Source: Hymenobacter properus
GTDB taxonomy: Bacteria > Bacteroidota > Bacteroidia > Cytophagales > Hymenobacteraceae
NCBI RefSeq assembly: GCF_015694735.1
Contig: NZ_JADQDP010000003.1
Coordinates: 806,001 to 870,000, forward strand
Length of the DNA: 64,000 bases
Direction: 5' to 3'
Every line of letters starts with the position of its first letter. Positions within the stretch are counted from its first letter, which is position 1. A model generated the notes under the pieces. The model was given only the letters and a program-made list of their open reading frames with translations. It was not told where the DNA came from and ran no database searches. Below are positions 16,461 through 25,438 of the stretch, piece after piece. Both the position numbers and the translations under genes were made by a program.

Positions 16461-17136
16461 GGAGCGGGTTATTATCGGAAGCGGGAAGCGGGGCGTGCGA
16501 CGAGGAAACAGCCGGGGCCGGTGGGTCGAGCTGGCGGCGCAGCATGCGCTTGCCGTTTTGCAGGTGGCTGCGCACCAGGTTTGGTTCGAGGCCGGTTTCG
16601 ATGGCGATGTCGCGGTAGCTTTTCTTTTCGAGGTAAAACAATTCGAGGCAACGGCGCTGGGCCGGGGGGAGCTGAGCCAGGGCCTTTTCCATGCTTTGCA
16701 GGCGGATTTCGGTTTCCTGGGCGTCCTCGGCGGCGGCTTCCTCGTCGAGCAGATGCCGGGCACCGGCGGTTTCCACATCGGTGGCGTCAGGCAGGGTCAA
16801 AATCAGGGGCCCGGCGCTGGGGCCGGCGCGCTTGCGGGCCCGCAGCTGCATCAGGCAATGGTTGCGGGCGGTGGTGTGCAGCCAGGCCGGGAAGTTGTCG
16901 GGCGCGTGGGTGCGCAGCACCTTCACTAGGTGTTCGAAGAGCTGCATGGTGGCATCCTGGGCGTCTTCGTCGGGCGGGGCCAGGTAGCGGCGGCACACGG
17001 CAAACGCTTCGGGCAGGTACCGGTCGTAGAGCAGGCCCAGGTCGGCCACGTTGCCGTGCGCGCGGTAGCGGGCCAGCAGCTCCTGGTCGGAGAGTGGCGC
17101 GGCAGCGGCAGACGGTTTGGCGCGGCGAAAGAACAT
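16447..17136 (-). CDS. RNA polymerase sigma factor, ECF-type sigma-70
   Basis: This 229-residue protein has a region-2 segment (LGLLYDRYLPEAFAVCRRYL, DAQDATMQLFEHLV) at about 33-80. An acidic linker separates it from region 4 at about 165-210 (LPPAQRRCLELFYLEKKSY, RDIAIETGLEPNLVRSHL, a helix-turn-helix). No region 1 or 3 is visible, as in extracytoplasmic-function sigma factors. It overlaps the anti-sigma/TonB gene by 14 bases, so the pair is translationally coupled. It is divergent from the VWA gene, a likely target. Confidence 0.92.
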   Translation of the reverse strand: MFFRRAKPSAAAAPLSDQELLARYRAHGNVADLGLLYDRYLPEAFAVCRRYLAPPDEDAQDATMQLFEHLVKVLRTHAPDNFPAWLHTTARNHCLMQLRARKRAGPSAGPLILTLPDATDVETAGARHLLDEEAAAEDAQETEIRLQSMEKALAQLPPAQRRCLELFYLEKKSYRDIAIETGLEPNLVRSHLQNGKRMLRRQLDPPAPAVSSSHAPLPASDNNPLHVAR

Positions 17137-17189
17137 GGCGCTGGGAAGTTAGGGCAATTTTGGGGGAAATGGGCAGGTAACACGAGCTT

Positions 17190-17208
17190 CGGCTTGCGCT
17201 ACAAGCCG
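17190..17208. promoter_or_regulatory. Inverted repeat between the sigma gene and the VWA gene
   Basis: CGGCTTG and CAAGCCG are separated by CGCTA, with partly matching ACACG/CGTGT outside. It lies in the 137-bp divergent promoter region. A regulatory role is only suggested by position. Confidence 0.35.
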
Positions 17209-17273
17209 GCGTGTGCAATCCGCTACCCTCCCGCATCAGGTCAGCAAGTTCCACCTAACCAAGTCTTGCTGCC

Positions 17274-19310
17274 ATGAGAAACTTATTGCTGCTGCCGCTG
17301 CTGGCGGCCCTGCTGAACGCACTGCCCGTCGTGGCCCAAAGTGTTGCTTTGCCCGTTTCACCAGCCAGCCAGGCCGATGCCCGAGTTGTGTCCGGGCGGG
17401 TGACGGACGAGGCCAACCAGCCGTTTCCCGGCGTATTGGTAGTGGTGAAGGGCACCACCCTCAGCACGCAGACGGATGCGAAGGGCAATTATTCGCTACG
17501 GGTGCCCAACGCCGCCAAAGCCGTGCTTCGGTTTGCTTTTGTGGGCTATGTAACCGTGGAAAAGCCGGTGGGGAAATTGCACACGCTGAACCTGCGTTTG
17601 CAGCCCGACAATCGGCAGTTGAATGAAGTGGTAGTGACGGCCTACGGCATCGAAACCAAAAAGGAAATCACCGGCGCGGCCGCCCAGGTGCTGCAAGGAA
17701 AAGTGGCGGGCGTACAGATTCAGACCGCCGCGCCGGACGACGCCAAGGGCAAGCGCGTCGTTATCCGGGGCGTTGGCGCGCCAATGGCAAATAAGTCGGC
17801 TGATTATGGCTACCATCTTGACGCCCCGTCCATGCCTACCCTGCCGGCGCGGGCCGAAGCCGGCGCCGGCGACACCTACGCCCACGTGCAGGAAAACAAG
17901 TTTTTCGAAGCGAAGAAAGACCCGCTCAGTACCTTCTCGCTCGACGTCGACAACGCTTCCTACACCAACGTGCGCCGCTTCCTCAACGAAGGCCAGCTGC
18001 CCCCGCGCGACGCCGTGCGAGTAGAGGAAATGCTGAACTACTTCCGCTACGACTACGCCGCGCCTCCCGCCGCCTCGCCCGACCCCGTGCGCATCAGCAC
18101 CGAGCTGGCCGCCTGCCCCTGGAACCCGGCGCACCAGCTGGCCCGCATTGGCATTCAAGCCAAGAAAGTAGAAACCGCCAAGCTGCCGCCTGCCAACCTC
18201 GTGTTTCTGGTCGATGTATCGGGCTCCATGTCGGGCCCCGACCGGCTGCCCCTGGTGCAGGCCGGCCTGAAGCTGCTGGTGAAGCAGCTGCGGCCCCAGG
18301 ACCACGTGGCGCTGGTGGCCTATGCCGGGGCCGCCGGCCTGGTGCTGCCGCCCACGCCCGGTTCGCAGCCCCAAGTTATTCTGGATGCCATCGACCGGCT
18401 GCAGGCGGGCGGCTCCACGGCCGGCGGCGCGGGGCTGCGCCTGGCCTATTCCACGGCCCGCCAGAGCTTCAACAAGGAAGGCAACAACCGCGTGATTCTG
18501 GCCACCGATGGTGACTTCAACGTGGGCGAAAGCTCCGACGCGGCCATGGAGCAACTGATTGTGGAGCAGCGCGAAAGCGGCGTGTTTCTGACGGTGCTGG
18601 GCTGCGGCCGCGGCAACTTGCGCGACGCCCGCATGGAAACCCTGGCCGACAAAGGCAACGGCAACTACGCCTACCTCGACAACCTCGACGAGGCCGGCCG
18701 GGTGCTGGTGGCCCAGTTTGGCGGCACGCTCTTCACCGTTGCCAAGGACGTGAAGCTGCAAGTCGAATTCAACCCCGCCCGCGTGGCCAACTACCGCCTC
18801 GTGGGCTACGAAAACCGCCTGCTCGAAGCCGAAGACTTCAACAACGACCGCAAAGACGCCGGCGAGCTAGGCGCCGGCCACACCGTGACGGCCCTCTACG
18901 AAATAGTGCCCGTGGGCAGCGCCCGGCCGTTAGTCGACGACCTCAAGTACCAGCCCTCGAAGCCTGCCACCGTCAGCATGCAGCAGTTCATCACCAACGA
19001 CGTGCTGACGGTGAAGCTGCGCTACAAAGAGCCGCAGGGCAGCACTAGCAAGCTGCTGGCCCAGCCCCTCACCGGGCCCGCGCTGGCCATCGAAAAGGCC
19101 TCGCCCGATTTCCGCTTTGCCGCCGCCGTGGCGCAGTTTGGCATGTTGCTGCGCCAGAGCGAGCAAGGCGGCACGGCCACCTGGGCCGCCACCGAGCAGC
19201 TAGCCAACGGCGCCCGCGGTACCGATGCCGACGGCTACCGTGCCGAGCTGGTGCGCCTGGTGCGCCTGGCCGAGGGCCTGAGCGGAAGTGGGACGGTGGG
19301 CAAACGGTAG
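17274..19310 (+). CDS. YfbK-type VWA protein with SusC-like N-terminal segment
   Basis: This 678-residue secreted protein has a signal peptide ending PVVAQ. Residues 38-112 form a carboxypeptidase-regulatory-like domain (VSGRVTDEANQPFPGVLVVV). Residues 117-150 read NEVVVTAYGIETKKEITGAA, which mimics the start of SusC-type TonB-dependent receptor plugs. Residues 215-290 match the YfbK N-terminal domain, and the VWA domain at about 308-490 has an intact MIDAS (DVSGSMS: D314, S316, S318; later LATDGDFN). The C-terminal region is YfbK-like. The plug-like segment stops after about 50 residues with no barrel. It is divergent from sigma/anti-sigma-TonB and may be their sensor or effector partner. 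Confidence 0.88.
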   Translation: MRNLLLLPLLAALLNALPVVAQSVALPVSPASQADARVVSGRVTDEANQPFPGVLVVVKGTTLSTQTDAKGNYSLRVPNAAKAVLRFAFVGYVTVEKPVGKLHTLNLRLQPDNRQLNEVVVTAYGIETKKEITGAAAQVLQGKVAGVQIQTAAPDDAKGKRVVIRGVGAPMANKSADYGYHLDAPSMPTLPARAEAGAGDTYAHVQENKFFEAKKDPLSTFSLDVDNASYTNVRRFLNEGQLPPRDAVRVEEMLNYFRYDYAAPPAASPDPVRISTELAACPWNPAHQLARIGIQAKKVETAKLPPANLVFLVDVSGSMSGPDRLPLVQAGLKLLVKQLRPQDHVALVAYAGAAGLVLPPTPGSQPQVILDAIDRLQAGGSTAGGAGLRLAYSTARQSFNKEGNNRVILATDGDFNVGESSDAAMEQLIVEQRESGVFLTVLGCGRGNLRDARMETLADKGNGNYAYLDNLDEAGRVLVAQFGGTLFTVAKDVKLQVEFNPARVANYRLVGYENRLLEAEDFNNDRKDAGELGAGHTVTALYEIVPVGSARPLVDDLKYQPSKPATVSMQQFITNDVLTVKLRYKEPQGSTSKLLAQPLTGPALAIEKASPDFRFAAAVAQFGMLLRQSEQGGTATWAATEQLANGARGTDADGYRAELVRLVRLAEGLSGSGTVGKR

Positions 19311-19332
19311 GGGCAGGCGCCGTTTTAGACGT

Positions 19333-19431
19333 TTGTCATCCTGAGCGCAGCGAAGGACCTTACCACGTTTGGAGTAATTACTGCAAACTGTTCTCTCATG
19401 AGAAGGTCCTTCGCTGCGCTCAGGATGACAA
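19333..19431. repeat. Long hairpin repeat, copy 2
   Basis: Perfect 29-base arms (19333-19361, 19403-19431) with the same core as copy 1; the 41-base centre has diverged. It is placed after the VWA stop. Confidence 0.9.
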
Positions 19432-19457
19432 GTGTTTTCATTCGGGTATCTAACCAG

Positions 19458-19492
19458 AAAGGCCCCGCCGGACTACCGGCAGGGCCTTTTTT
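19458..19492. terminator. Terminator between the VWA and beta-barrel genes
   Basis: AAAGGCCC-GCCGG pairs with CCGGC-GGGCCTTT with one mismatch, has an ACTA loop and is followed by a T run. Confidence 0.8.
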
Positions 19493-19566
19493 ATAATCTA
19501 TTTCGGATGCTTACCCAAGCAATAAGGGAACGAGAATAAGAGGAATAAAATGGCCGATAGTCGGCT

Positions 19567-20391
19567 TTAGAAGGAGTAGTTCAGGCCGACTTTGGCCACG
19601 CGGTTGTAGGCCTGGAAGCGGTTGTCGGCATCCAAGGAGGTGAGGCCATAGTCGTAGCCGGCGCTGAGGCCGAAGCCGTTGTCGAACTGGTAGCCCAGGC
19701 CCGCCACGGCGGCGAAATCGACCTTGCGGAGCTGGTTTGAGACGTCGAAGTCCTGCTTATAGGCCGAGAAGCCGAGCACGCTGGCATCCACGCGGGCTTT
19801 GCCATTCACCAGGAACGAGGCCTGCGGACCGGCGTAGAGGTAAAAGCCCGGCGTGACGTATACCTTGGCGAGCACCGGCACATCCACGTAAGCTAGGCGG
19901 GCCGTGCCGGTCACCTTCGCGTTCAGGAAATCGAGGGCCGGGAAGGGGAGGTTACCCGTGAGGACAGCGCCTTTTTCGGAATAGTTAACACCCGGCTCGA
20001 TGGCGAAGCCGGGGCCCAGCGGCAGCGTGGCATAAATGCCAGCATAGAAGCCGGGACGCATCGACTTGCTAATGGAGCCGTCGGGGGCGTAACCGGCCAG
20101 GGTGGTGAAGCTCTTCACGGCGTCGCCCTGCAGGTCGGCTACGTTCAGGCCGCCCCGGAAGCCGAAGCGCACGCCGGAATTGGTGGTGCTGGTCGAGTTG
20201 GAGGTGGAGTACGCGGGCTTGCTGTAGCTGGGCGTGCGGCGGCTCGAGCTGCTGCCCATGGGCTTGGGCGAAGGAGCAGCTTTGGGGTTGCCGTAGGCGT
20301 CGCGGTACACTTGAGCCGAGGCCGAGCCGGCTGCTGCGGAAATCAAAAGGCAAGCCGCGGCCAGGCCGCCCGAAAGGCGTGAAAATTTCAT
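19567..20391 (-). CDS. Outer-membrane beta-barrel protein (porin-like family)
   Basis: This 274-residue protein has a signal peptide ending SASAQ and a Ser/Thr-rich spacer. Barrel strands follow from residue 93 (VRFGFRGGLNVADLQG, RPGFYAGIYATLPLGPGFAI, FYLYAGPQASFLV, GFGLSAGYDYGLTSLD), ending in a terminal aromatic strand KVGLNYSF. This is the common OMP_b-brl_2/PorT-like fold of Bacteroidota outer-membrane proteins. The ligand or partner is unknown. It is probably monocistronic and convergent with the VWA gene. Confidence 0.88.
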   Translation of the reverse strand: MKFSRLSGGLAAACLLISAAAGSASAQVYRDAYGNPKAAPSPKPMGSSSSRRTPSYSKPAYSTSNSTSTTNSGVRFGFRGGLNVADLQGDAVKSFTTLAGYAPDGSISKSMRPGFYAGIYATLPLGPGFAIEPGVNYSEKGAVLTGNLPFPALDFLNAKVTGTARLAYVDVPVLAKVYVTPGFYLYAGPQASFLVNGKARVDASVLGFSAYKQDFDVSNQLRKVDFAAVAGLGYQFDNGFGLSAGYDYGLTSLDADNRFQAYNRVAKVGLNYSF

Positions 20392-20614
20392 GACCAGAAT
20401 AGGTTGGGAAGGTGAAGAAAAGCGGCTCTATTGCCTGCCCGGGCTGCTTGGCCCGGCGCAGTGGCCGATGACAGGAGACATTACAAAACCGTGCCAAACC
20501 GCGCTGCGTTTGCTGCCGCCTTCCGCCGCAGCCCTTGTGTGAGCCGACCAAACCGCCCCCTTTCCAGACCAGCCGCCTGCTCCAATCGACCAACGCTCCG
20601 GCCCCAAAACGCAA

Positions 20615-20650
20615 AAAAGCCGGGCCGCTCCACTGGGCGGCCCGGCTTTT
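20615..20650. terminator. Terminator after the 20.7-23.5 kb gene
   Basis: Perfect 14-base arms (AAAAGCCGGGCCGC) with an 8-base loop lie 31 bases past the stop of the minus-strand T9SS cargo gene. Confidence 0.85.
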
Positions 20651-20681
20651 GTAGCCTTGGTAAAAGAACCGGGGTAGACGG

Positions 20682-23495
20682 CTACTCCCGCACCAGCTGC
20701 TGGCTGCTGGCCGGGCCGGTGGGCGGGGTTAGGCGTAGTACGTAAAAACCAGGTGCAAGGTCACGCAGGTCGAGCGTTTGGCGCAGCGGGCCAGCTGGGG
20801 CCGTGAAAGTTTGCCGGCGCACGCTGCGGCCCAGGGCATCGAGCAGGTCGAGGCGCACGGGGCCGGCCGTGGCCAGGTCGGCCGCCACGGTCACGGCGTC
20901 GGTGGCGGGGTTGGGGTAGGCGTTCCAGGCAGCGGCCGTGTGGTTGGCCAGGGCGGCCGAGGCCAGCATCACGGTGGTAGTGGCCGTGTTGGTCATGACC
21001 GGAGCATTGAAATCGAACACAATGCCAGCGCGGTTCGGAATCACTTCGCCCACGGCCAGCGTGGTGCGTGGCTGCACCCGAAAGCGCACGAAACCTTGCG
21101 AGCGGATAACGTCGACGTTGCGTCCGGGCAGGTTGATGCCAAGAAAACGAACGGTCAGCTGGCCGGCATTGGGGCCGGTGCTGGCCAGCGACCAGCTGCA
21201 GTTGTGCGACTGGGCCACCAGCGCGAGGCTGGACAAGTTGAGCTTGCTGGCGTCCAGGGTATCGGAGAGGATAACCGCGGTGGCTTCGGCCGTGCCCAGG
21301 TTCTGAAAGTGAATAGTGTAGTCGAGGGGCAAGCGGGTAGCCACCTGGGCGGGGGTCAGCCGTTCGTAGTTGACTTCAATGCTGTTGGGGTCGAAGGGGC
21401 CAACCACCGTTTGAGCGGCCGTGCTCGTGTTATCGGTCGCATCCACGTCGCCGACGAGGGGTGCCGTGGCGGTAGAAAGCAAGGCAGTGCCGAGCACCAC
21501 ATTGGTGGGCAGGCTGGCCAGCACGTCGTAATCCAGGTGCCCAAACGGGGCCAAGTTGGCGTAGGACCAACTCACGGTTTGGCCCGTGCGGGTGCCACTG
21601 GGCGTGCTGCTGATGTAGCTAAGGTGGCTGTCCAGCGTGGCCGTGACCGTGCCGCTGACCGTGGTGGTGCCCACGTTCTCCACCGTGACGCGGTAACGAA
21701 CGGTGAAGCCGGCCCGGACGGCCCCGTATGGCGTGAGGGTGACGCGCACATCGGCTTGGTTAGCGACGGGCACTAGGCCAAAATGCTGGCCGGAAATGAG
21801 CTGGTTGCTGCCACTGAAGGTGCCGGCGTAAGAACCGCTGCTGGGCTGCGATATCGTGTAGTGGGCCACGGGGGCGAGGCTGAGCTGGTAAGCGCCGGGC
21901 GCCGCATAAGCTTGCAGCACGCCATCGGCCCCCACCGGGAAATAGCTCGTTGCGGTGCCTTGGGCCAGGATGCCGGTGAGCGGCCGCGCAAACATTTGCT
22001 CGGAAGCATCTTGCTGCCCATTGCCGTTCTGGTCCAGGTAAACCTGGCCGCGCAAGGTGTTTGCGTAGGCATTGAGGCGGCAAGCCACGAGGCCACTTCC
22101 CACGGTCGTTAGGGCTCCCAGCTGCAGCACCGGCAGATTGACTGACGGGCCGGGGCGGTTGGTTTGCGTTCGAGGGGTGCCGGCGGCGTATAGGTTCCCG
22201 CGCGAGTCCAGCCCCAAGCTGCTTATCGAATAATAGCTAAACCTTGTCGCCGACACACTGTAGTCGGTACGCGAGTCCGACGCGGCCCACTGTTCATCCC
22301 CTTGCGGCGAGTAATGCACGATGTTGAAGTAAGAACGCAGGGTCAGCGGCCCCAGCTTGACCGGGCTGTTAACCGGGTTTTGAACCGATACCGCGACATT
22401 CACCCCCCGGCTATTGGCAGCTAGCTGGTAGCCCATGTTGCCAGCTGTTCCCTGTTGTTCACCGCGGGCCCATTGCATGGCGCCGGAGGCATTGTATTTG
22501 GCTAAAAAGAAGCTGGGGCCCAGCGCGACGCCACTGAGTTGAATCCCGTTGGGCGCACTGCCGGTAATGTAACAGTTGCCCGCGGCATCGGCCAAGAGTG
22601 CTCCCAGCGAGGCACTTTGGCTCCAGGACCCCATCACAATAGTCCAAAGCGGCGTGCCAGATGCGTTGAAATTGATGAGCAACTGGTCGTTAATGGACGC
22701 AGAAGTGAGCAAGGATGTGCCCGAGCCCGGCCCCAACAGCAAATTTGCCCCCGCCGGAATGCATCCGCTTAGCAAGCAGCCGCCCCCTGGCTTCGCCCCG
22801 AACTTGCTGCTACTGAAAGAGAAACCAATGCCCGGGGCAAAATGCAACGTTTGCACCCATTGCGTAACGCCCGCACCGTTGATTTTGAGGATGTAAACCG
22901 AGTTGGCGTTAACTGGTACACCGCCCACGGTGGTACTGGAGTATGCAATGCTCTGCAGGTAGGCGTCGCCCGCGTCATCGGCCACCACGGTGCAGCCTTG
23001 ACCGGTATTAACCGGCAAGGGCTGTGCCCATTGCAATGCGCCCGAGGCTGAGCATTTGGCGTGAAACGGCGAAGGCGGAGTCGCAGCCAATGGCAAAGGA
23101 GCGCCATCCCAGGTAATGGGGCCATTATTGGTGTATTGCTCTGCTGTGAAGTAGAAGCCACCGGCGCTATTATCGGCCGCCAGCGAAACGATAACCACTC
23201 CGTTCAGATTCTTTGCCCAGAGCACGGTGCCGGTCGAGTCGTATTTGACGATAACCGATGACATCGTGCCAAGGGCTCGAAAGGTGCTGCTTCCCACTAT
23301 CACGCTGTCGCGGTAGGTTCCGTGAACGTAGGTATTCCCATTGGAGTCGGTAACGCTATTGACCGTGTTAGACCTCACCGTGTCGTTTGGGGTGCGTGAC
23401 AATTTTGCCCAGGCGAAGGACTGCGCCCGCGCCGACCCCAGGCCGGCCCCGAACAGCAAGAGTGCCAGCAGGTAGCAATGGCGTAAAAGTTTCAT
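20682..23495 (-). CDS. T9SS-sorted secreted protein with SBBP-like repeats and DUF11-like domains
   Basis: The protein is 937 residues when started at MKLLRHCYLLALLLFG, giving a signal peptide ending SARAQ; a frame 32 residues longer has no signal. The N-terminal half has beta-propeller-like repeats of the form GNTYVHGTY, GNCYITGSA and GNLYAAGTP, separated by WAKN/QWAR-like strands. An SdrD-like segment (GQVYLDQNGNGQQDASE) follows, then DUF11-like adhesion domains (VRYRVTVENVGTTTVSG; LDYTIHFQNLGTAEA). The C-terminal type A sorting domain begins WNAYPNPATDAVTV and ends GFYVLRL...QQLVRE. It is an extracellular or surface protein of unknown ligand. Confidence 0.88.
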   Translation of the reverse strand: MKLLRHCYLLALLLFGAGLGSARAQSFAWAKLSRTPNDTVRSNTVNSVTDSNGNTYVHGTYRDSVIVGSSTFRALGTMSSVIVKYDSTGTVLWAKNLNGVVIVSLAADNSAGGFYFTAEQYTNNGPITWDGAPLPLAATPPSPFHAKCSASGALQWAQPLPVNTGQGCTVVADDAGDAYLQSIAYSSTTVGGVPVNANSVYILKINGAGVTQWVQTLHFAPGIGFSFSSSKFGAKPGGGCLLSGCIPAGANLLLGPGSGTSLLTSASINDQLLINFNASGTPLWTIVMGSWSQSASLGALLADAAGNCYITGSAPNGIQLSGVALGPSFFLAKYNASGAMQWARGEQQGTAGNMGYQLAANSRGVNVAVSVQNPVNSPVKLGPLTLRSYFNIVHYSPQGDEQWAASDSRTDYSVSATRFSYYSISSLGLDSRGNLYAAGTPRTQTNRPGPSVNLPVLQLGALTTVGSGLVACRLNAYANTLRGQVYLDQNGNGQQDASEQMFARPLTGILAQGTATSYFPVGADGVLQAYAAPGAYQLSLAPVAHYTISQPSSGSYAGTFSGSNQLISGQHFGLVPVANQADVRVTLTPYGAVRAGFTVRYRVTVENVGTTTVSGTVTATLDSHLSYISSTPSGTRTGQTVSWSYANLAPFGHLDYDVLASLPTNVVLGTALLSTATAPLVGDVDATDNTSTAAQTVVGPFDPNSIEVNYERLTPAQVATRLPLDYTIHFQNLGTAEATAVILSDTLDASKLNLSSLALVAQSHNCSWSLASTGPNAGQLTVRFLGINLPGRNVDVIRSQGFVRFRVQPRTTLAVGEVIPNRAGIVFDFNAPVMTNTATTTVMLASAALANHTAAAWNAYPNPATDAVTVAADLATAGPVRLDLLDALGRSVRRQTFTAPAGPLRQTLDLRDLAPGFYVLRLTPPTGPASSQQLVRE

Positions 23496-23644
23496 AAGCT
23501 CAGACCAATGGTAGTGAAAAAGCCAAATGCGTGGCCGCGCGAAATAAAACGGCTGGCACCGCCCCGGCCGGAGCGCGGCGCCGCGTTTCAATCAGCCAGA
23601 CCAGCCGCCTCCGGAAAAGGCTGCTGTTAAAGTCAACTAATTAT

Positions 23645-25438
23645 TTATAGCTCGAACCGCAGTCCAAATAGCAGGCCCGTGGCCGTGGGCTGCTGCCGCA
23701 GCCCCGTTTCGGGCTTGTAGAGCGACAGGGCCTGCCAGCGCAGGCTGGGCGCCACGCTCACGCTGAAGCGGTTGGTGAGGGCATAGTTCAGCGCCAGCGA
23801 GCCCGTGAGGCCCACGTTGAGGGCCCGGAAGGGGCCGCTGCCCACGGTTATCTTCTCGGTGCGGAAGTTTTCACCGTCATCCGTCGTCACCTGCGTGCCG
23901 CCCAGGAAGAATTGCAGCTGAGCGCCCACGGCCACGTCGGTCCAGAGGCGGCTGGTGCCGGGGGCGGCCAGGCGGTAGCGCAGCAGCACTGGCACCGTGA
24001 AGAAGCGGTAGTTGGGCTGCAGCAGCCGGGTGGTCAGGGTTTCCTTCTTGCTGATGAGCGGCGTGGTGACGTGACTGGTGGTGCGCACCGTGTCGTGCTG
24101 AATGGTGGTGGTACGCACCGTGTCTTGCCGCGGCACATACACCGTGTCGTAGCGAATGACCTGCCCGCTGGCGTTGAACACCGGCGAGGGCTGCGGAATC
24201 TGGATGATGCGCACCGAGTAGGTTTGGTGGGTGCTGGTGTAGGCAGTGGCGGTCGTCGTGGTCGTGGTGTTGTAGGTCACGCTCACGGCGGTAGTTTTGT
24301 TGGTGATGCGCAGGTCGGCCCCGTAGGTGCTGTAGCCCACGCCGCCGCCCACGCTCAGGCGCGGCGTGAGGCGGTATTCGGCCAGCAGGTTGGCGCTGAA
24401 GCCGGCGCGGCCGGTTTCGTGGTTGCGGCGCAGGGCCGTGAGCGAGTCACCCTCGCGCCCTTGCAGGGTGAGGGTGTTCTGTTCGGGGGCAGCGGCCAGT
24501 AGCAGGCTCCAGCGGGAGGCTGGTTTCGGGTTTATGGTTTTCGGTTTCAGGTCAGCGGTGTCGGCGCGGGCCAGCGCGGGGGCAGCGGGCACGTCGCCCA
24601 GCACCAGCAGCAGGCTGTCGGTGCGGCGCTGCAGGCGCAGCAACTCGGCGCGCTCGGCCCGCAGGCCCCGCAGCAGGGCCGGCTGGCTGCCGGCGGGAAG
24701 GCGCACGCCCGGCCTCAGGGTGGCAATGCTGGGCAGCTGCACCAGCACTTGCCGCTCCAGCCCGGCCAGGGGCTGCAGCGTGGCGGGGGTGGAGTCGGCG
24801 GCTGCGGCTGGCGAAGGCACTGCAACTGGCACTTGAGCTACAGCCGTTTCCTGGGTTGCTGCAGGTTCAGGAGCGGACGCAGTGAAAACCGGAGCAATAG
24901 GCTTCCGGTCAGCTGTCAGCACGCCCGCTATTGCCACCGATAGCGCTGGCCGGCGAGTTTGCTGCGCTTTTCCGTTCGAATAAATAGCACGTGGGTTATG
25001 GGAGGCAGCATTCAACCGGGCTGTGGTGGGAACCGAAGCAGCTGTGCCGAGCGAAGCAGCCGCCACTTCCCGCGATGACAAACGCAAGCGCTGAACCTTC
25101 TGGGTGGGCGCCTGCATAGATTGGTGCGACGCCTTGCGCGCGCGCGTTGTTTCCTCCAAAGTACCTGAAGTCACGGCCGGAGCCTGCACCGCAGCCACCG
25201 GCCGCCCCGGGGCCGGCTCGTGCGGCAGCAGCCAGCCCGCCAGCCCGCTCAGCAGTGCCACCAGCCCGAATAGCAGCGGCAAAGGCAGCGGCCGGCGCCG
25301 CCCGTTTGGCGGGGCGGCCGGCGCGGCAATGCGTTGCTCAATACCGGCCCACACCGGCGCGGAGGGCTCCAGGCTGAAGTCTTCGAATTTGTCGCGCAGC
25401 GACTGGTCGAGGCGGTTTTCTTCTGGTTCGGGCATCAT
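23645..25438 (-). CDS. Trans-envelope anti-sigma-like protein with C-terminal outer-membrane beta-barrel
   Basis: This 597-residue protein starts at ATGATG, overlapping the sigma stop by four bases. The N-terminal 45 residues (LRDKFEDFSLEPSAPVWAGI) follow the pattern of Bacteroidota sigma-partner proteins. A single membrane helix (about 51-71, LPLPLLFGLVALLSGLAGWL) comes next. A low-complexity Ala/Pro/Thr linker to about 225 and a coiled-coil-like stretch (AERAELLRLQRRTDSL) lead to a beta-barrel from about 310 to the C-terminal strand GLLFGLRFEL. With no cleavable signal peptide, one polypeptide appears to span inner membrane, periplasm and outer membrane. The anti-sigma role rests on gene overlap and pattern, so it is inferred. 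Confidence 0.75.
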   Translation of the reverse strand: MMPEPEENRLDQSLRDKFEDFSLEPSAPVWAGIEQRIAAPAAPPNGRRRPLPLPLLFGLVALLSGLAGWLLPHEPAPGRPVAAVQAPAVTSGTLEETTRARKASHQSMQAPTQKVQRLRLSSREVAAASLGTAASVPTTARLNAASHNPRAIYSNGKAQQTRRPALSVAIAGVLTADRKPIAPVFTASAPEPAATQETAVAQVPVAVPSPAAAADSTPATLQPLAGLERQVLVQLPSIATLRPGVRLPAGSQPALLRGLRAERAELLRLQRRTDSLLLVLGDVPAAPALARADTADLKPKTINPKPASRWSLLLAAAPEQNTLTLQGREGDSLTALRRNHETGRAGFSANLLAEYRLTPRLSVGGGVGYSTYGADLRITNKTTAVSVTYNTTTTTTATAYTSTHQTYSVRIIQIPQPSPVFNASGQVIRYDTVYVPRQDTVRTTTIQHDTVRTTSHVTTPLISKKETLTTRLLQPNYRFFTVPVLLRYRLAAPGTSRLWTDVAVGAQLQFFLGGTQVTTDDGENFRTEKITVGSGPFRALNVGLTGSLALNYALTNRFSVSVAPSLRWQALSLYKPETGLRQQPTATGLLFGLRFEL

